A stretch of DNA of 64,000 nucleotides from Ignavibacteriota bacterium (GCA_003170475.1 PMZI01000066.1:1-64000); one strand, 5' to 3'. Shown: positions 1 to 8,201, counted from the first letter of the stretch. The notes: generated by a model not told the origin, from the sequence alone. Numbers and translations are program-made.

Positions 1-7
1 TATTTAT

Positions 8-211
8 TTACGCTGCCTTACGGATGAAATACCGCGGCGTGGTCGCTTCAGGAAAACGCCCGATCTTTTCTTTACCGGCGAAAAGTGAATCAATTGCCTC
101 TTGCGCGCCGGGGTAGACCGGGGCTGAGTAATCGTAATCGTCGAATACGGTGTACTTTCCTGGAATTATCCGGGGGTGGAAGAATTCCAGGCAAGTTAGG
201 GATAGACACAA
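8..211 (-). pseudogene. C-terminal remnant of a TylF-type SAM-dependent methyltransferase
   Basis: Only about 67 codons are open, and the only in-frame start is a TTG. The peptide contains 'CLEFFHPR', 'PGKYTVFDDYDY' and 'PGAQEAIDSLF'. These match the end of the TylF/MycF family of sugar or macrolide O-methyltransferases, where a proline-arginine-proline-glycine turn precedes a metal-binding Asp-Asp-Tyr and a 'PGA..A.D.F' helix. A normal member is about 220-270 residues, so the SAM-binding Rossmann part is missing: the frame is closed upstream by unrelated sequence. I read it as a decayed gene or the scar of a deletion. Similarity is judged by eye from family motifs. Confidence 0.5.
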
Positions 212-215
212 ATTA

Positions 216-314
216 TCACAGGCTGCGCTGCGGTTCCTGTTGCCTATAGCCTCGGAAATACTGCTCGCGCACCTGCGCGATCTGCGCCGCGCCCTCTATG
301 CCGACGATCTGCAT
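216..314 (-). pseudogene. Possible N-terminal remnant of a GNAT-like acetyltransferase
   Basis: A 32-codon frame starts with ATG two bases after the stop of the metallo-hydrolase gene and ends at a TGA. The peptide has 'IAQVREQYFRGYR', which resembles the first helix of small GNAT N-acetyltransferases ('..QVR.LFREYA..'). The rest of such a protein is absent; the next stretch is the methyltransferase remnant. Both fragments probably mark a deleted segment. It could also be chance coding. Confidence 0.2.
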
Positions 315-315
315 C

Positions 316-1152
316 TCACGCTACAACCGCGGTGAACTGCTTTTTCGGATCCGTCGCGATCCGGGCGAAAGCCACGCTATCGTGCGCGAAGCCGCACAGC
401 CAGTTGCCCGCCGCCGCTGCGCCTAGCCACTTCGTCTTGTTCGCGATGGTCCCGAGCGGATACAGATCGAACGCCGTCACCCAGGCCGGCTGCACGTGGG
501 CCGCCGTGGGAACCAGGTCGGAAAGAAAGCAGAACGTCTCACCGGCGCTCTCGGCCGTCACCACCATCATGTCGCGGGTGTGCCCCGGCGCCGTCCGCAT
601 CCAGATGCCCGGCAGCACTTCGTAGGCGCCCTCCACCAGCGTCATCCGGCCGGATTCCACCAGCGGATCGTAGTTGGCGTCAAGATAGCTGACGGCGTCG
701 CGCACGTTTCGCTCGTGCGCATGCTCCCACTCGCCGCGCGGCGCGTAGTAGCGGGCGCGCGGAAACGCCGGTTCCACCAAGTCTCCGCGCAGAATCGTAT
801 TCCCGCTGCAATGGTCCCAATGCAGGTGGCTGTTGATGACGATGTCGATGGTTTCGGGGTCGATCCCCTGTGCCGCGATCGCCGCCGGCAGCGATTCGGT
901 CACCGCCGGGATGCGCATCCGTTCCCGCTCGCGCGCATCGCGCTTATCGCCGAGCCCGGTCTCGATCAGGATGCCGTGGCTCCCCGTGCGAATCAGGTAA
1001 CAGTTGAAAGCCAGAGGAATCCGGTTGAGTTCATCGGGTGGAATCTTGCGGCTCCACAACGTCTTGGGCACCACGCCGAACAGCGCCCCGCCGTCCCACC
1101 AATAGGCCGTCTGGTTCACCCGCAAGATTTCGAAATCGCCCAGAACGGGCAT
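316..1152 (-). CDS. MBL-fold metallo-hydrolase
   Basis: A 278-residue protein of the metallo-beta-lactamase superfamily. The diagnostic dinuclear zinc motif H-x-H-x-D-H is present as 'HLHWDH' at residues 109-114. A further ligand histidine follows in 'APGHTRDM', and the bridging aspartate is probably in 'LSDLVP'. No signal peptide is seen, so the enzyme should be cytoplasmic. Family members hydrolyse lactones, thioesters or phosphodiesters; the spacing resembles AHL-lactonase/glyoxalase II-like hydrolases, but the substrate cannot be read from sequence. It follows the YtxH gene by 9 bases, so the two are probably cotranscribed. Codon use is GC-rich like the rest of the left part. Confidence 0.8.
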   Translation of the reverse strand: MPVLGDFEILRVNQTAYWWDGGALFGVVPKTLWSRKIPPDELNRIPLAFNCYLIRTGSHGILIETGLGDKRDARERERMRIPAVTESLPAAIAAQGIDPETIDIVINSHLHWDHCSGNTILRGDLVEPAFPRARYYAPRGEWEHAHERNVRDAVSYLDANYDPLVESGRMTLVEGAYEVLPGIWMRTAPGHTRDMMVVTAESAGETFCFLSDLVPTAAHVQPAWVTAFDLYPLGTIANKTKWLGAAAAGNWLCGFAHDSVAFARIATDPKKQFTAVVA

Positions 1153-1161
1153 GCCGGCCGC

Positions 1162-1458
1162 TTACCCTTTGACCAGTTTGCGGCCGCGTTCAAACAGATC
1201 GGCGGCGTCATCCACCAGTTGCTTGCCGCGCTCGAACATGTCGCGGCTGGCTTCCACGATGCCGCTGCTCGTATCGGCCACCGCATCTTTGCTCTGCTGC
1301 ACCTTGCCGGCGAGGTATTGCCGGGTTTCCTTGCCGCTCTTGGGCGCATACAAAACGGCGAAGGCCGCGCCGATACACGCCCCCGCCAGAAACCACGCGA
1401 CGTTGCCGGTGAAGTTCGATTGCGTATCTTCGGTCCGCTCTTCAATTTCGTGAGTCAT
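1162..1458 (-). CDS. YtxH-domain small membrane protein
   Basis: A 98-residue protein. The ATG at 1458 is preferred over an upstream frame extension because it is preceded by a GAGG ribosome site. Acidic residues are followed by one hydrophobic segment ('VAWFLAGACIGAAFAVLYAP'), then by 'KSGKETRQYL' and an amphipathic helical tail rich in K, D and A. This is the YtxH (Gsr-like) layout: a single membrane anchor with the signature '..G..AllfAPksGkE.R..' and a coiled tail. Such proteins are stress-associated in many bacteria, and a molecular role is not established. It is the first gene of a two-gene unit with the metallo-hydrolase and is divergent from the DUF2007 gene. Confidence 0.75.
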   Translation of the reverse strand: MTHEIEERTEDTQSNFTGNVAWFLAGACIGAAFAVLYAPKSGKETRQYLAGKVQQSKDAVADTSSGIVEASRDMFERGKQLVDDAADLFERGRKLVKG

Positions 1459-1500
1459 CGGAATGGGGCCTCTATGGATATTCTGCGATATCCTGGAGGC
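1459..1500. promoter_or_regulatory. Divergent upstream region between YtxH and DUF2007 genes
   Basis: Only about 40 bases separate the two divergent starts, so their promoters must overlap each other or the coding starts. The ribosome site GGAGG for the rightward gene lies at 1493-1497. No clear -10/-35 pair was identified. Confidence 0.35.
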
Positions 1501-1818
1501 ATGGCGCAAGATCCCAGGCACGACGAAGATTCCGCGGGCGACGATCAACTCAACCCTTCCCCCGATTTGGACATGGTCACGCTCTATGACGCACCCATCG
1601 TGGACGCTGAAATTGAGGCTGACATGATTCAAGGCGTTCTGGAGTCGAACGGCATCCCGTCCATCCTGGTGCGCAACTCGATCTTACCGTCATTGGGCTT
1701 CGAGGTGAAGGTGCCGCGGGCCAGGGTGGAAGAAGCCGAGCGTTTGATTGAGGAGGCGAAGGCCGCCGGTCCGGAAGCCGCCGCCGAGGCCGAAAGAGCC
1801 TCCGAAGAGCCGTCCTAG
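1501..1818 (+). CDS. DUF2007-family putative signal transducing protein
   Basis: A 105-residue protein. The ATG at 1501 is chosen because GGAGG stands 4 bases upstream; an earlier in-frame ATG at 1474 lacks a ribosome site. The core reads 'MVTLYDAPIVDAEIEADMIQGVLESNGIPSILVRN', then 'FEVKVPRARVEEAERLIEEAK'. This is the ferredoxin-like alpha/beta pattern of DUF2007, with the typical idea 'access two sites, choose shorter-lived copy, residue conversion to loop'. The C-terminus is an Ala/Glu-rich tail. The family is annotated as putative signal transduction, and no reaction is known. It stands alone, facing away from YtxH. Confidence 0.75.
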   Translation: MAQDPRHDEDSAGDDQLNPSPDLDMVTLYDAPIVDAEIEADMIQGVLESNGIPSILVRNSILPSLGFEVKVPRARVEEAERLIEEAKAAGPEAAAEAERASEEPS

Positions 1819-1865
1819 GTCTCTGACCGCCTGGTTTGGTGCCTTTTCGCGGTCGCCCATTCGCG

Positions 1866-2060
1866 CTGTTGGACCAGGCGTACTTCCAAAAGATGGAAGA
1901 CGTGCTGGCCGTTTACGAGAAGCCCTATAATCCCGTCCAACCCGTCCTTTGCCTGGATGAGAGACCTATCTCCCTGCACGCTGACGTGCGAGCGCCGATA
2001 CCGGCCAAACCGGGGAAACTGGCCAAGCAAGACAACGAGCATAATTGGAACGCCGACGCC
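1866..2060 (+). pseudogene. IS630-family transposase remnant
   Basis: A short open stretch encodes 'MEDVLAVYEKPYNP', 'PVLCLDERPISL' and 'PIPAKPGKLAKQD'. In intact IS630-type DDE transposases this is the start of the catalytic domain: 'MEDVL.VY.rPyDp..PvvClDE...QL...vr.PiPa.PGrp...DyEY', in which the Asp of 'C.DE' is the first catalytic residue. Here the reading continues into unrelated sequence after about 65 residues, and neither a helix-turn-helix N-terminus nor the last catalytic residues are present. No terminal inverted repeats were found. The remaining bases to 2196 hold nothing recognisable. Confidence 0.6.
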
Positions 2061-2196
2061 TCCGGGCGACTATCACCTCACCATTCAGGCTGAAACTGCC
2101 AGGCACCGGGTCATCTACAGCACAGCCCTGAGTCGGCCCTTCCAAGACGCAGCCCGTCATCCACGTCTGATACATTGTTGAGTTGAAGCGGCCACT

Positions 2197-2853
2197 ATGA
2201 AAGCCTTGATAGTAGGGGCCGGCGCGCAGGGCCGGGTAATCCTCGATATCCTGCGAGCCGAAGCCCGTCACGAAAGCGTCGCCTTCGTCGACGACAACTC
2301 CGCGATGCGCGGCCGCCTGGTGAATGGCGTCGCCATCGAGTGCGGCCTCGAGGAGGCTCTCGCCCGCTCCGACGGCATCGAGATGATCGTCGCACTCGGC
2401 GACCCGGACCGCCGCCTCGCCGTCGCCGCGCGCATCGCCGGCCGCGGCATCCCACTACTGAACGCTGTGCATCCCTCGGCTGTCGTTGTGTTCTCCGCCA
2501 CACTCGGCCGCGGCATCATGATCGGCGCCAATGCCGTCGTCAATTCCAATGCTCGAATCGGCGATAATGTCAATATCAACACCGCGGCGGTAGTCGAGCA
2601 TGATTGCGTTATCGCCGCAGGCGCAGCGGTTAGTCCCGGGGCGCGAATCGGAGGGCGTGTCACCATTGGCGAGTGCGCATTCATCGGCAGCGGCGCGATT
2701 CTACTCGCGCGCGTCGCCATCGGTGCGCGGACCGTGGTGGGCGCCGGTGCCGTCGTGACGAAAAGCCTGCCGGAACAGGTGCTGGCGCTGGGAGTGCCCG
2801 CCCGCATCACCAAACGGCTGGATGCGAACTTCGATTGGAGCCGGGTTTTATGA
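2197..2853 (+). CDS. NeuD/PglD-type sugar O- or N-acetyltransferase
   Basis: A 218-residue protein. The N-terminus 'MKALIVGAGAQGRVILDIL' is the Rossmann-like GxGxxG element that NeuD/PglD proteins use to bind the sugar nucleotide. It is followed by 'VAFVDDN'. From about residue 95 to 205 come hexapeptide repeats ('VVVFSATLGRGIMIGANAVV' and similar) that build a left-handed beta-helix for acetyl-CoA binding, ending in 'VVGAGAVVTKSLPEQVLALGVPAR'. Such enzymes acetylate an amino-sugar nucleotide or sialic-acid-type sugar. Its stop overlaps the start of the next aminotransferase gene (ATGA). An aminotransferase followed by a PglD-like acetyltransferase suggests an N-acetylated amino sugar (inference). 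It is the first gene of the cassette. Confidence 0.85.
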   Translation: MKALIVGAGAQGRVILDILRAEARHESVAFVDDNSAMRGRLVNGVAIECGLEEALARSDGIEMIVALGDPDRRLAVAARIAGRGIPLLNAVHPSAVVVFSATLGRGIMIGANAVVNSNARIGDNVNINTAAVVEHDCVIAAGAAVSPGARIGGRVTIGECAFIGSGAILLARVAIGARTVVGAGAVVTKSLPEQVLALGVPARITKRLDANFDWSRVL

Positions 2854-4007
2854 GTGCCACAGATCTGTTTCAAGACCAGATTCCCCTGCTGAAGCCGTGG
2901 ACCGGCGAAGAAGAAGTTCGCGCCGCCGCCGAAGTGATCCTCTCCGGCTGGGTGAGCCAGGGGCCCAAGGTCGCCGAGTTCGAAACCGCGGTCGCCGGCT
3001 ACGTCGGCGCGCGCTATGGCGTCGCCACCAACGCCTGCACCACCGCGCTTCACCTCACGCTGCACCTCAGCGGCGTCGGGCCCGGTGACGACGTGGTCAT
3101 GCCCTCCCACACCTGCATGGCTACCGCCAACGCCGTGCACCACGCCGGAGGCCAGCCGGTCTTCGCCGATATCGACCCGCGCACCTACAACCTCGATCCC
3201 CAGTCCGCCGCCGCCGCCATCACTCCGCGCACCAAGGCGATTCTCGTCGTCCACCAGATCGGTCTCGCCGCCGACATGCAGCCGTTCGTCGCGCTCGCAG
3301 CCAGGCACGGCCTGGCCCTCATCGAAGACGGCGCATGCTCGCTCGGCGCAACCTCGCGCGGCAAGCGCGTGGGCGGCATCGCGGCGCCCACCTGCTTCAG
3401 TTTTCACCCCCGCAAAATGATCACCACCGGCGAAGGCGGCATGATCACAACCAACGACGCCGCACTCGCCGATAAAGCCCGCATCCTCCGCGCCACCGGA
3501 GCTTCCATCTCCGACCTGGAGCGCCACAAGGCCAAGGGCCTGCTGGTGCAGAAGTACGGCGAAGTGGGCTACAACTACCGCCTCACCGATATCCAAGCAG
3601 CCATAGGCATCGTACAGATGAAGAAGCTGGACGCCATGGTCCAGCAGCGCACCGCGCAGGCCCGCCGCTACGACGCCGCTCTGGCCGGGATCGACGAAGT
3701 CGAGCCCCCCTACGTGCCGCCCTACGCTACCCACGCCTATTCGTCCTACCTGATCCGCCTGCGGCCTGGGGCGTGCATGGATCGCGACACCCTTCTGCGC
3801 CGCATGGCCGAACGCGGCATCTCCTGCCGCAGCGGAATTCAGCCGCTCCACCAGGAACCTTTCTACGAAGCGCGCTACGCCGGCGTGCATTTCCCCGCCA
3901 GCGAAGACGCGGCGCGCACTACTATGTTCCTGCCGATCTTCCCCGGCCTCACCGAAGAGCAACAGGATCGCGTCATCGCGGAGCTGAGAAGTGCCCTGGG
4001 GCGGTGA
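2850..4007 (+). CDS. DegT/DnrJ/EryC1/StrS aminotransferase (first copy)
   Basis: A 385-residue PLP-dependent sugar aminotransferase that converts a keto-sugar nucleotide to an amino sugar, usually with glutamate as donor. The start ATG overlaps the stop of the acetyltransferase gene. Typical motifs are 'GWVSQGPKVAEFE', 'ATNACTTALHL', 'PSHTCMATANAV' and 'LIEDGACSLGA'. The 'SFHPRKMITTGEGG' segment places the Schiff-base lysine at K189. 'GYNYRLTDIQAAIG' is the other family signature. Length is normal for the family. A second, related copy lies at 5689-6870 in the same cassette. Specific substrate is unknown. Confidence 0.9.
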   Translation: MSATDLFQDQIPLLKPWTGEEEVRAAAEVILSGWVSQGPKVAEFETAVAGYVGARYGVATNACTTALHLTLHLSGVGPGDDVVMPSHTCMATANAVHHAGGQPVFADIDPRTYNLDPQSAAAAITPRTKAILVVHQIGLAADMQPFVALAARHGLALIEDGACSLGATSRGKRVGGIAAPTCFSFHPRKMITTGEGGMITTNDAALADKARILRATGASISDLERHKAKGLLVQKYGEVGYNYRLTDIQAAIGIVQMKKLDAMVQQRTAQARRYDAALAGIDEVEPPYVPPYATHAYSSYLIRLRPGACMDRDTLLRRMAERGISCRSGIQPLHQEPFYEARYAGVHFPASEDAARTTMFLPIFPGLTEEQQDRVIAELRSALGR

Positions 4008-4725
4008 CGGCATCACGGTCGTCTTCGCGGCCTATAACGAAGAGAAAAACGTGGAAGCAGCCATGGCCCAGGCGCTGGACGCCCTCCGCGGTCAGTTCCA
4101 GCGCTTCGAGATCATCATCGTCGAGGATGCCAGCCGCGACGGCACCCCCGCCCTCTGCGATGCGCTCGCCGCGGTTCATCCCGAAATCCGCGTCCTCCAC
4201 AACGAAAAGAACCTGGGCCAGGGCGCCACTCTCGTGCGCGGTTTCCAGCAAGCCCGCTTCGACCTGGTCACCCACAACGCCATGGACTACCCGTTCGACC
4301 TCCGCGACCTCAAGCTCATGACCCCGCTCCTCGCCGAGGCCGATATCGTAGTGGCCGTGCGCCGCTCCCAGGCCGGCTACTCGCCCTACCGCGTCCTCAC
4401 CTCGGCCGTCCACCGCACGCTCCTCCATCTGCTCTTCCCCCTGCGCCTGCGCGATTACAACTTCGTGCAGCTCTACCCCCGCTCGGTGTGGGAAGCCGTG
4501 AAAGTGGAGGCGCGCAGCACCGCCTTCCTCACGCCCGAAGCGCTCATCCGCGCGTACGATATGGGCTACCGCGTTCGCGAAGTCGAAATCGAATACCATC
4601 CCCGCACCGCCGGAGTGGCCACGTCCGGAAAACCCAAAGTGATTCTGCATTCCCTCCGCGACATGTTTGCCTTCTGGTGGAAGCGGCTGCGGCGCCAGAC
4701 GCCACGCAGGAAGAAACTCATATGA
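3991..4725 (+). CDS. Family 2 glycosyltransferase (DPM/GtrB-like, no membrane tail)
   Basis: About 244 residues. A GTG start at 3991 overlaps the end of the aminotransferase gene by 17 bases, with GGAG upstream. The N-terminus 'GITVVFAAYNEEKNVEAAM' followed by 'FEIIIVEDASRDGT' is the GT-A nucleotide-sugar binding fold of family 2. The metal-binding acidic motif is less standard: 'VTHNAMDYPFDL' stands where DxD is expected. There are no transmembrane helices at the C-terminus, unlike GtrB; the tail is strongly basic ('RLRRQTPRRKK'), perhaps for membrane contact. Its place between amino-sugar genes suggests transfer of the cassette's sugar to a lipid carrier or glycan. Confidence 0.8.
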   Translation: MPWGGDGITVVFAAYNEEKNVEAAMAQALDALRGQFQRFEIIIVEDASRDGTPALCDALAAVHPEIRVLHNEKNLGQGATLVRGFQQARFDLVTHNAMDYPFDLRDLKLMTPLLAEADIVVAVRRSQAGYSPYRVLTSAVHRTLLHLLFPLRLRDYNFVQLYPRSVWEAVKVEARSTAFLTPEALIRAYDMGYRVREVEIEYHPRTAGVATSGKPKVILHSLRDMFAFWWKRLRRQTPRRKKLI

Positions 4726-5696
4726 AAGACAAACGCGTATTAATTACCGGTGGCGCCGGCCTGGTCGGCTCCCACATCGCCGACCTGCTGGTTGAGCGCT
4801 CGGCGAAAGAAATCGTCGTCCTCGATAACTTCGTCCGGGGCCGAAGAGAAAACATCGCTCGCGCCATTTCGAGCGGCCTCGTCGCCGTGGTCGAAGGCGA
4901 CATCCGCGACCGCAAGCTCCTCGCCGAAGTCATGCAGGGTATCGACATCGTCTTCCATCAGGCCGCCATCCGCATCACGCAGTGCGCCGAGGATCCGCGT
5001 CTGGCCCTCGAAGTCCTGGTCGATGGCACGTTCAACGTGGCAGAGCAGGCCGTGAAGGCCAAGGTCGCCAAGGTCGTGGCGGCTTCCTCGGCCTCGGTCT
5101 ACGGCATGGCCGACGGGTTCCCCACCACCGAGTGCCACCACCCCTACAACAACCGCACGTTCTACGGCGCGTCCAAGGTATTCAACGAAGGGCTGTTCCG
5201 CAGCTTTCACGAAATGTACGGCCTGCCCTACGTGATGCTACGCTACTTCAACGTGTACGGCCCCCGCATGGATATCTTCGGCGTCTACACGGAAGTGCTG
5301 ATCCGCTGGATGGAGCGCATCGTCGCCGGCAAGGGCCCGCTCATCTTCGGCGACGGCAAGCAGACCATGGACTTCATCTTCTCCGAGGACATCGCCCGCG
5401 CCAACATCGCCGCCGCCGCCGCCCCCGTGGTGGACGAGGTCTTCAACGTCGCCAGCGGCGTCGAAACCAGCCTCAACGACCTGGCCGCCGCCCTGCTACG
5501 CGTCATGGGCTCCAGCGCGCCCCTCGAATACGGCCCCGAGCGGAAGGTGAATCCCGTAGCCCGGCGCATCGCCGACACGTCCAAGGCCAAACGCCTGCTC
5601 GGTTTCGAAGCCTCCGTCTCGCTCGATGAAGGCCTGCGCAAGCTGGTAAAGTGGTGGCGGAGCGAGCAGCAAGCCAAAGAGGCCGTGCATGTCTGA
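4722..5696 (+). CDS. NAD-dependent sugar-nucleotide epimerase/dehydratase
   Basis: A 324-residue short-chain dehydrogenase of the extended SDR type. 'VLITGGAGLVGSHI' is the NAD-binding GxxGxxG loop. 'ASSASVYG' supplies the catalytic serine region, and Y148-x-x-x-K152 ('YGASK') is the catalytic pair. 'RYFNVYGPRMD' and 'FIFSEDIARAN' are typical of UDP-glucose 4-epimerase and UDP-GlcNAc epimerase relatives. The start ATG overlaps the previous stop (ATGA), and the end overlaps the next gene by 8 bases, so translation is coupled. Its likely role is to make the sugar-nucleotide precursor for the cassette; exact chemistry cannot be fixed. Confidence 0.88.
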   Translation: MKDKRVLITGGAGLVGSHIADLLVERSAKEIVVLDNFVRGRRENIARAISSGLVAVVEGDIRDRKLLAEVMQGIDIVFHQAAIRITQCAEDPRLALEVLVDGTFNVAEQAVKAKVAKVVAASSASVYGMADGFPTTECHHPYNNRTFYGASKVFNEGLFRSFHEMYGLPYVMLRYFNVYGPRMDIFGVYTEVLIRWMERIVAGKGPLIFGDGKQTMDFIFSEDIARANIAAAAAPVVDEVFNVASGVETSLNDLAAALLRVMGSSAPLEYGPERKVNPVARRIADTSKAKRLLGFEASVSLDEGLRKLVKWWRSEQQAKEAVHV

Positions 5697-6870
5697 TCCG
5701 CAACCAGCCCTCAAACCCATCCCCATCACCAGGCCGTGGATGGACGAGCGTGAGGCCGAAGCCGCGCGCCGGCCCATCTCCAAAGGCTGGGTGACGCAAG
5801 GCCCCGAAGTCGCGGCCTTTGAAACCGAATTCGCGCAAGCGGTGGGCGCGCGCCACGCCTGCGCGGTCTCGAACTGCACCACCGCGTTACACCTGGCGCT
5901 TCTCGCGGTTGGTGTGGGGCCCGGCGATGAAGTGATCACTGTGAGCCATTCCTTCGTCGCCACCGCCAGTTCGATCCGCTACTGCGGCGCACTGCCGGTG
6001 TTCGTCGATATCGAGCCCGCCACCTTCAACATGGACCCGCGCTCGATTGAGCCCGCCGTCTCGCCGCGCACCAAAGCCATCCTGGTGGTCCACCAGGTGG
6101 GAATGCCCTGCGACCTCCGCCAGATCCTGGCCATCGCCGTGCGCCACGGTCTGCCCGTGATCGAGGATGCCGCCTGCGCCGCCGGCAGCCAGATCCTCTG
6201 GAACGGCGCCTGGGAGCGAATCGGCAAGCCCCACGGCGATATCGCCTGCTTCTCCTTCCACCCGCGCAAGCTCCTCACCACCGGCGATGGAGGCATGTTG
6301 ACCACCGCCAACCCCGCATATGACGCCCGCTTCCGCGCCCAGCGCCAGCACGGCATGAGCATACCCGATACCGTGCGCCACGGCGCCAACCGAGTCATCT
6401 TCGAGGAGTACCCCGAGCTGGGCTACAACTGCCGCCTTACCGACATCCAAGCCGCCGTGGGCCGGGAACAACTCAAGAAACTCCCCGAAATCCTCGTCCG
6501 CCGCCGATCCCTGGCCGGCCGGTATCGCAAGCTCCTCGCGAACATCGAGGGCCTCGCTCTCCCCGTCGAGCCGGACTGGGCCCGCACCAACTGGCAAAGC
6601 TTCTGCGTCCGCCTCCCGGAAGCCTGCGACCAGGGCGCGATCATGCAGACTCTCCTCGACCAAGGCATAGCGACCCGCCGAGGCATCATGAACGCCCATC
6701 GTGAAAGGGCGTATCCCGAAGGCACCTGGAGGCCGGGAGGCCCTCTGACCGAATCCGAAGCCGCGCAGGACCACTGCATCATCCTGCCGCTGTACCACGA
6801 CATGACAGAAACGGACCAGGACCGAGTGGCCGCCGCCCTGCAATCAGCCCTGTCCGCAATCCAAAGATAG
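5689..6870 (+). CDS. DegT/DnrJ/EryC1/StrS aminotransferase (second copy)
   Basis: A 393-residue paralogue of the first cassette aminotransferase. Shared landmarks are 'GWVTQGPEVAAFE', 'SNCTTALHLAL', 'VSHSFVATASSI', 'VIEDAACAAGS', 'SFHPRKLLTTGDGGM' with the PLP lysine at K194, and 'GYNCRLTDIQAAVG'. It overlaps the epimerase gene by 8 bases. Its final 27 bases overlap the end of the convergent glycosyltransferase gene. Two such enzymes in one five-gene unit imply either a di-amino sugar or two different amino sugars. Relative to copy one it has an insertion, 'LWNGAWERIGKPHGD', near the active-site segment. Confidence 0.9.
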   Translation: MSDPQPALKPIPITRPWMDEREAEAARRPISKGWVTQGPEVAAFETEFAQAVGARHACAVSNCTTALHLALLAVGVGPGDEVITVSHSFVATASSIRYCGALPVFVDIEPATFNMDPRSIEPAVSPRTKAILVVHQVGMPCDLRQILAIAVRHGLPVIEDAACAAGSQILWNGAWERIGKPHGDIACFSFHPRKLLTTGDGGMLTTANPAYDARFRAQRQHGMSIPDTVRHGANRVIFEEYPELGYNCRLTDIQAAVGREQLKKLPEILVRRRSLAGRYRKLLANIEGLALPVEPDWARTNWQSFCVRLPEACDQGAIMQTLLDQGIATRRGIMNAHRERAYPEGTWRPGGPLTESEAAQDHCIILPLYHDMTETDQDRVAAALQSALSAIQR

Positions 6871-8043
6871 GGATCTCACCGCGACGGCATCGGCCACCGC
6901 ACTGCGCAAAACTTGCAAATTGGTGGACCAGTCAAAGCGCCGCAAAAGGGCCTGGCGGACCGCGGGGGCATCCGCTATCCAACTGCCGGCGGAGAGATGC
7001 TGAAGGTATGCCTGTTCTGAATCGCAGGCGATCATGCCTGGGGGGATATCGGAGCCAAAAGTGCGGCACACAGCACTTGAGGCAAGTACGGATTTCCCCA
7101 TCGCCAGCGCCTCCAGCACCTTGTTCTGGATGCCCCGCGCGATGCGGAGCGGCGTCACCACGGCCTGCGCATGTTTCAGATAAATGCGGATATCCGTAAC
7201 CGCCCCGGTCACATGGACGCCCGGAAGGCCGTCGAGGGCGGCCACCTGTTTTGTCGGGCTCCGTCCAGCGATGAAGAACTCCATTTCCGGACTCTGGCGA
7301 CGCAACTCCGGAAGGACGCGGGTGGCGAACCACTGGGCGGCGTCAATGTTGGGCCAATAGTCCATGGTGCCGGTAAAGACGACGTACTTGCGCCGGGCAA
7401 GGTCTTCCACCGCCGGGGTCCGAGCGGGGTCGAAATACTCGAAATCGACCCCGTTTTCCATATAGGTGGTCGGGATATCCGGCGCGAAGCTCTGGAATAG
7501 CTCTTCTTCATTCCGCGTCGAGAAAATCGTTCGGACCGAAGACCGGGCCCAGCGGATTTCCTCCTGGCGGAGGCGCTTCGCTTCAATGCGGTAGGGGAGT
7601 CTGGGTCGACGGGATTTCGCGTATTGGAACCACTTTTCAGAATCCACATCCACCATGTCCAGGATGCGGGGTACCTGAGAAGGGATATAGGGGGCCATGA
7701 CTGCCGTATACGCCACGCCGCCCCGGAGGGGAACCCGCCGGGCCAGATCGTCGACGTGCTGTCGCAACAACCGGCTGGAAAAAAAGGCGAAATTGAGGCA
7801 GCCGCCCAGCGCGAAGCGAACCGCCGCGGCCGGCAGTGCCGCCGCGGAGATGGGGTGTGCATAAACGGAAGCGCAACGGTCAGAGAGCTCATGAGCGGCC
7901 GCAACTTCTTCCGCATTTCGCGCAAAACAGGCTAGATGAACGCGGAAATCCTTACAAAGCGCGTTGACGGAATGAAACGCGCGGATTTTTTCTCCCTTAT
8001 TCGGAGGATTGGGGACGCAATGGGAAGCGAAAAGAATGTCCAT
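6844..8043 (-). CDS. GT4-like glycosyltransferase, TIGR03087 (PEP-CTERM/exosortase-associated) type
   Basis: About 399 residues from the ATG at 8043; two earlier in-frame codons (GTG CTA) could add two residues. The opening 'MDILFASHCVPNPPNKGEKIRAFHSV' closely follows the signature of the TIGR03087 sugar transferases found in exosortase-linked exopolysaccharide loci ('..HR.P.PPnKGdKiR..'). The C-terminal half has the GT-B donor domain: 'VVFTGTMDYWPNIDA', 'FFIAGRSP', and 'RIARGIQNKVLEALAMGKSVLAS', with the donor-contacting glutamate in that helix. It is convergent with the cassette and heads away from it. No exosortase gene is seen here. Confidence 0.82.
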   Translation of the reverse strand: MDILFASHCVPNPPNKGEKIRAFHSVNALCKDFRVHLACFARNAEEVAAAHELSDRCASVYAHPISAAALPAAAVRFALGGCLNFAFFSSRLLRQHVDDLARRVPLRGGVAYTAVMAPYIPSQVPRILDMVDVDSEKWFQYAKSRRPRLPYRIEAKRLRQEEIRWARSSVRTIFSTRNEEELFQSFAPDIPTTYMENGVDFEYFDPARTPAVEDLARRKYVVFTGTMDYWPNIDAAQWFATRVLPELRRQSPEMEFFIAGRSPTKQVAALDGLPGVHVTGAVTDIRIYLKHAQAVVTPLRIARGIQNKVLEALAMGKSVLASSAVCRTFGSDIPPGMIACDSEQAYLQHLSAGSWIADAPAVRQALLRRFDWSTNLQVLRSAVADAVAVRSLSLDCGQG

Positions 8044-8160
8044 TAGCACGACAGCTCATTTCTCATGCCGCGGTTTCCACGTGGCGTTCTCGGTTCTGGC
8101 GAGTATTCCCGCTGTGTAGGTTAACGTCGATTTTAGAACGAAATGGGACTGAGGTGCATG

Positions 8161-8201
8161 TGACGCCAGCTAATGTAACCCCAGCTAATGCGGTGGCGTC
8201 A
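8161..8201. repeat. Stem-loop and direct repeat at the 3' end of the GH42-like gene
   Basis: TGACGCCA (8161-8168) and TGGCGTCA (8194-8201) form an 8-bp perfect stem. Inside the loop the 10-mer CCAGCTAATG occurs twice. The stem overlaps the stop codon of the leftward hydrolase gene. It may act as a 3' hairpin, but no T-run follows. Confidence 0.35.

Noticed and set aside
496-1818. 440-codon plus-strand frame
   Set aside because: Only its last 105 codons (DUF2007) are real; the rest is antisense to the metallo-hydrolase and YtxH genes.
2268-4016. 582-codon open frame on the minus strand
   Set aside because: It is antisense to the acetyltransferase and first DegT genes. Its peptide is low-complexity Gly/Ala/Val/His, as expected from the complement of GC-rich codons.
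5887-6843. 318-codon minus-strand frame
   Set aside because: Antisense to the second DegT gene, with Gly/Val-rich composition and no motif.
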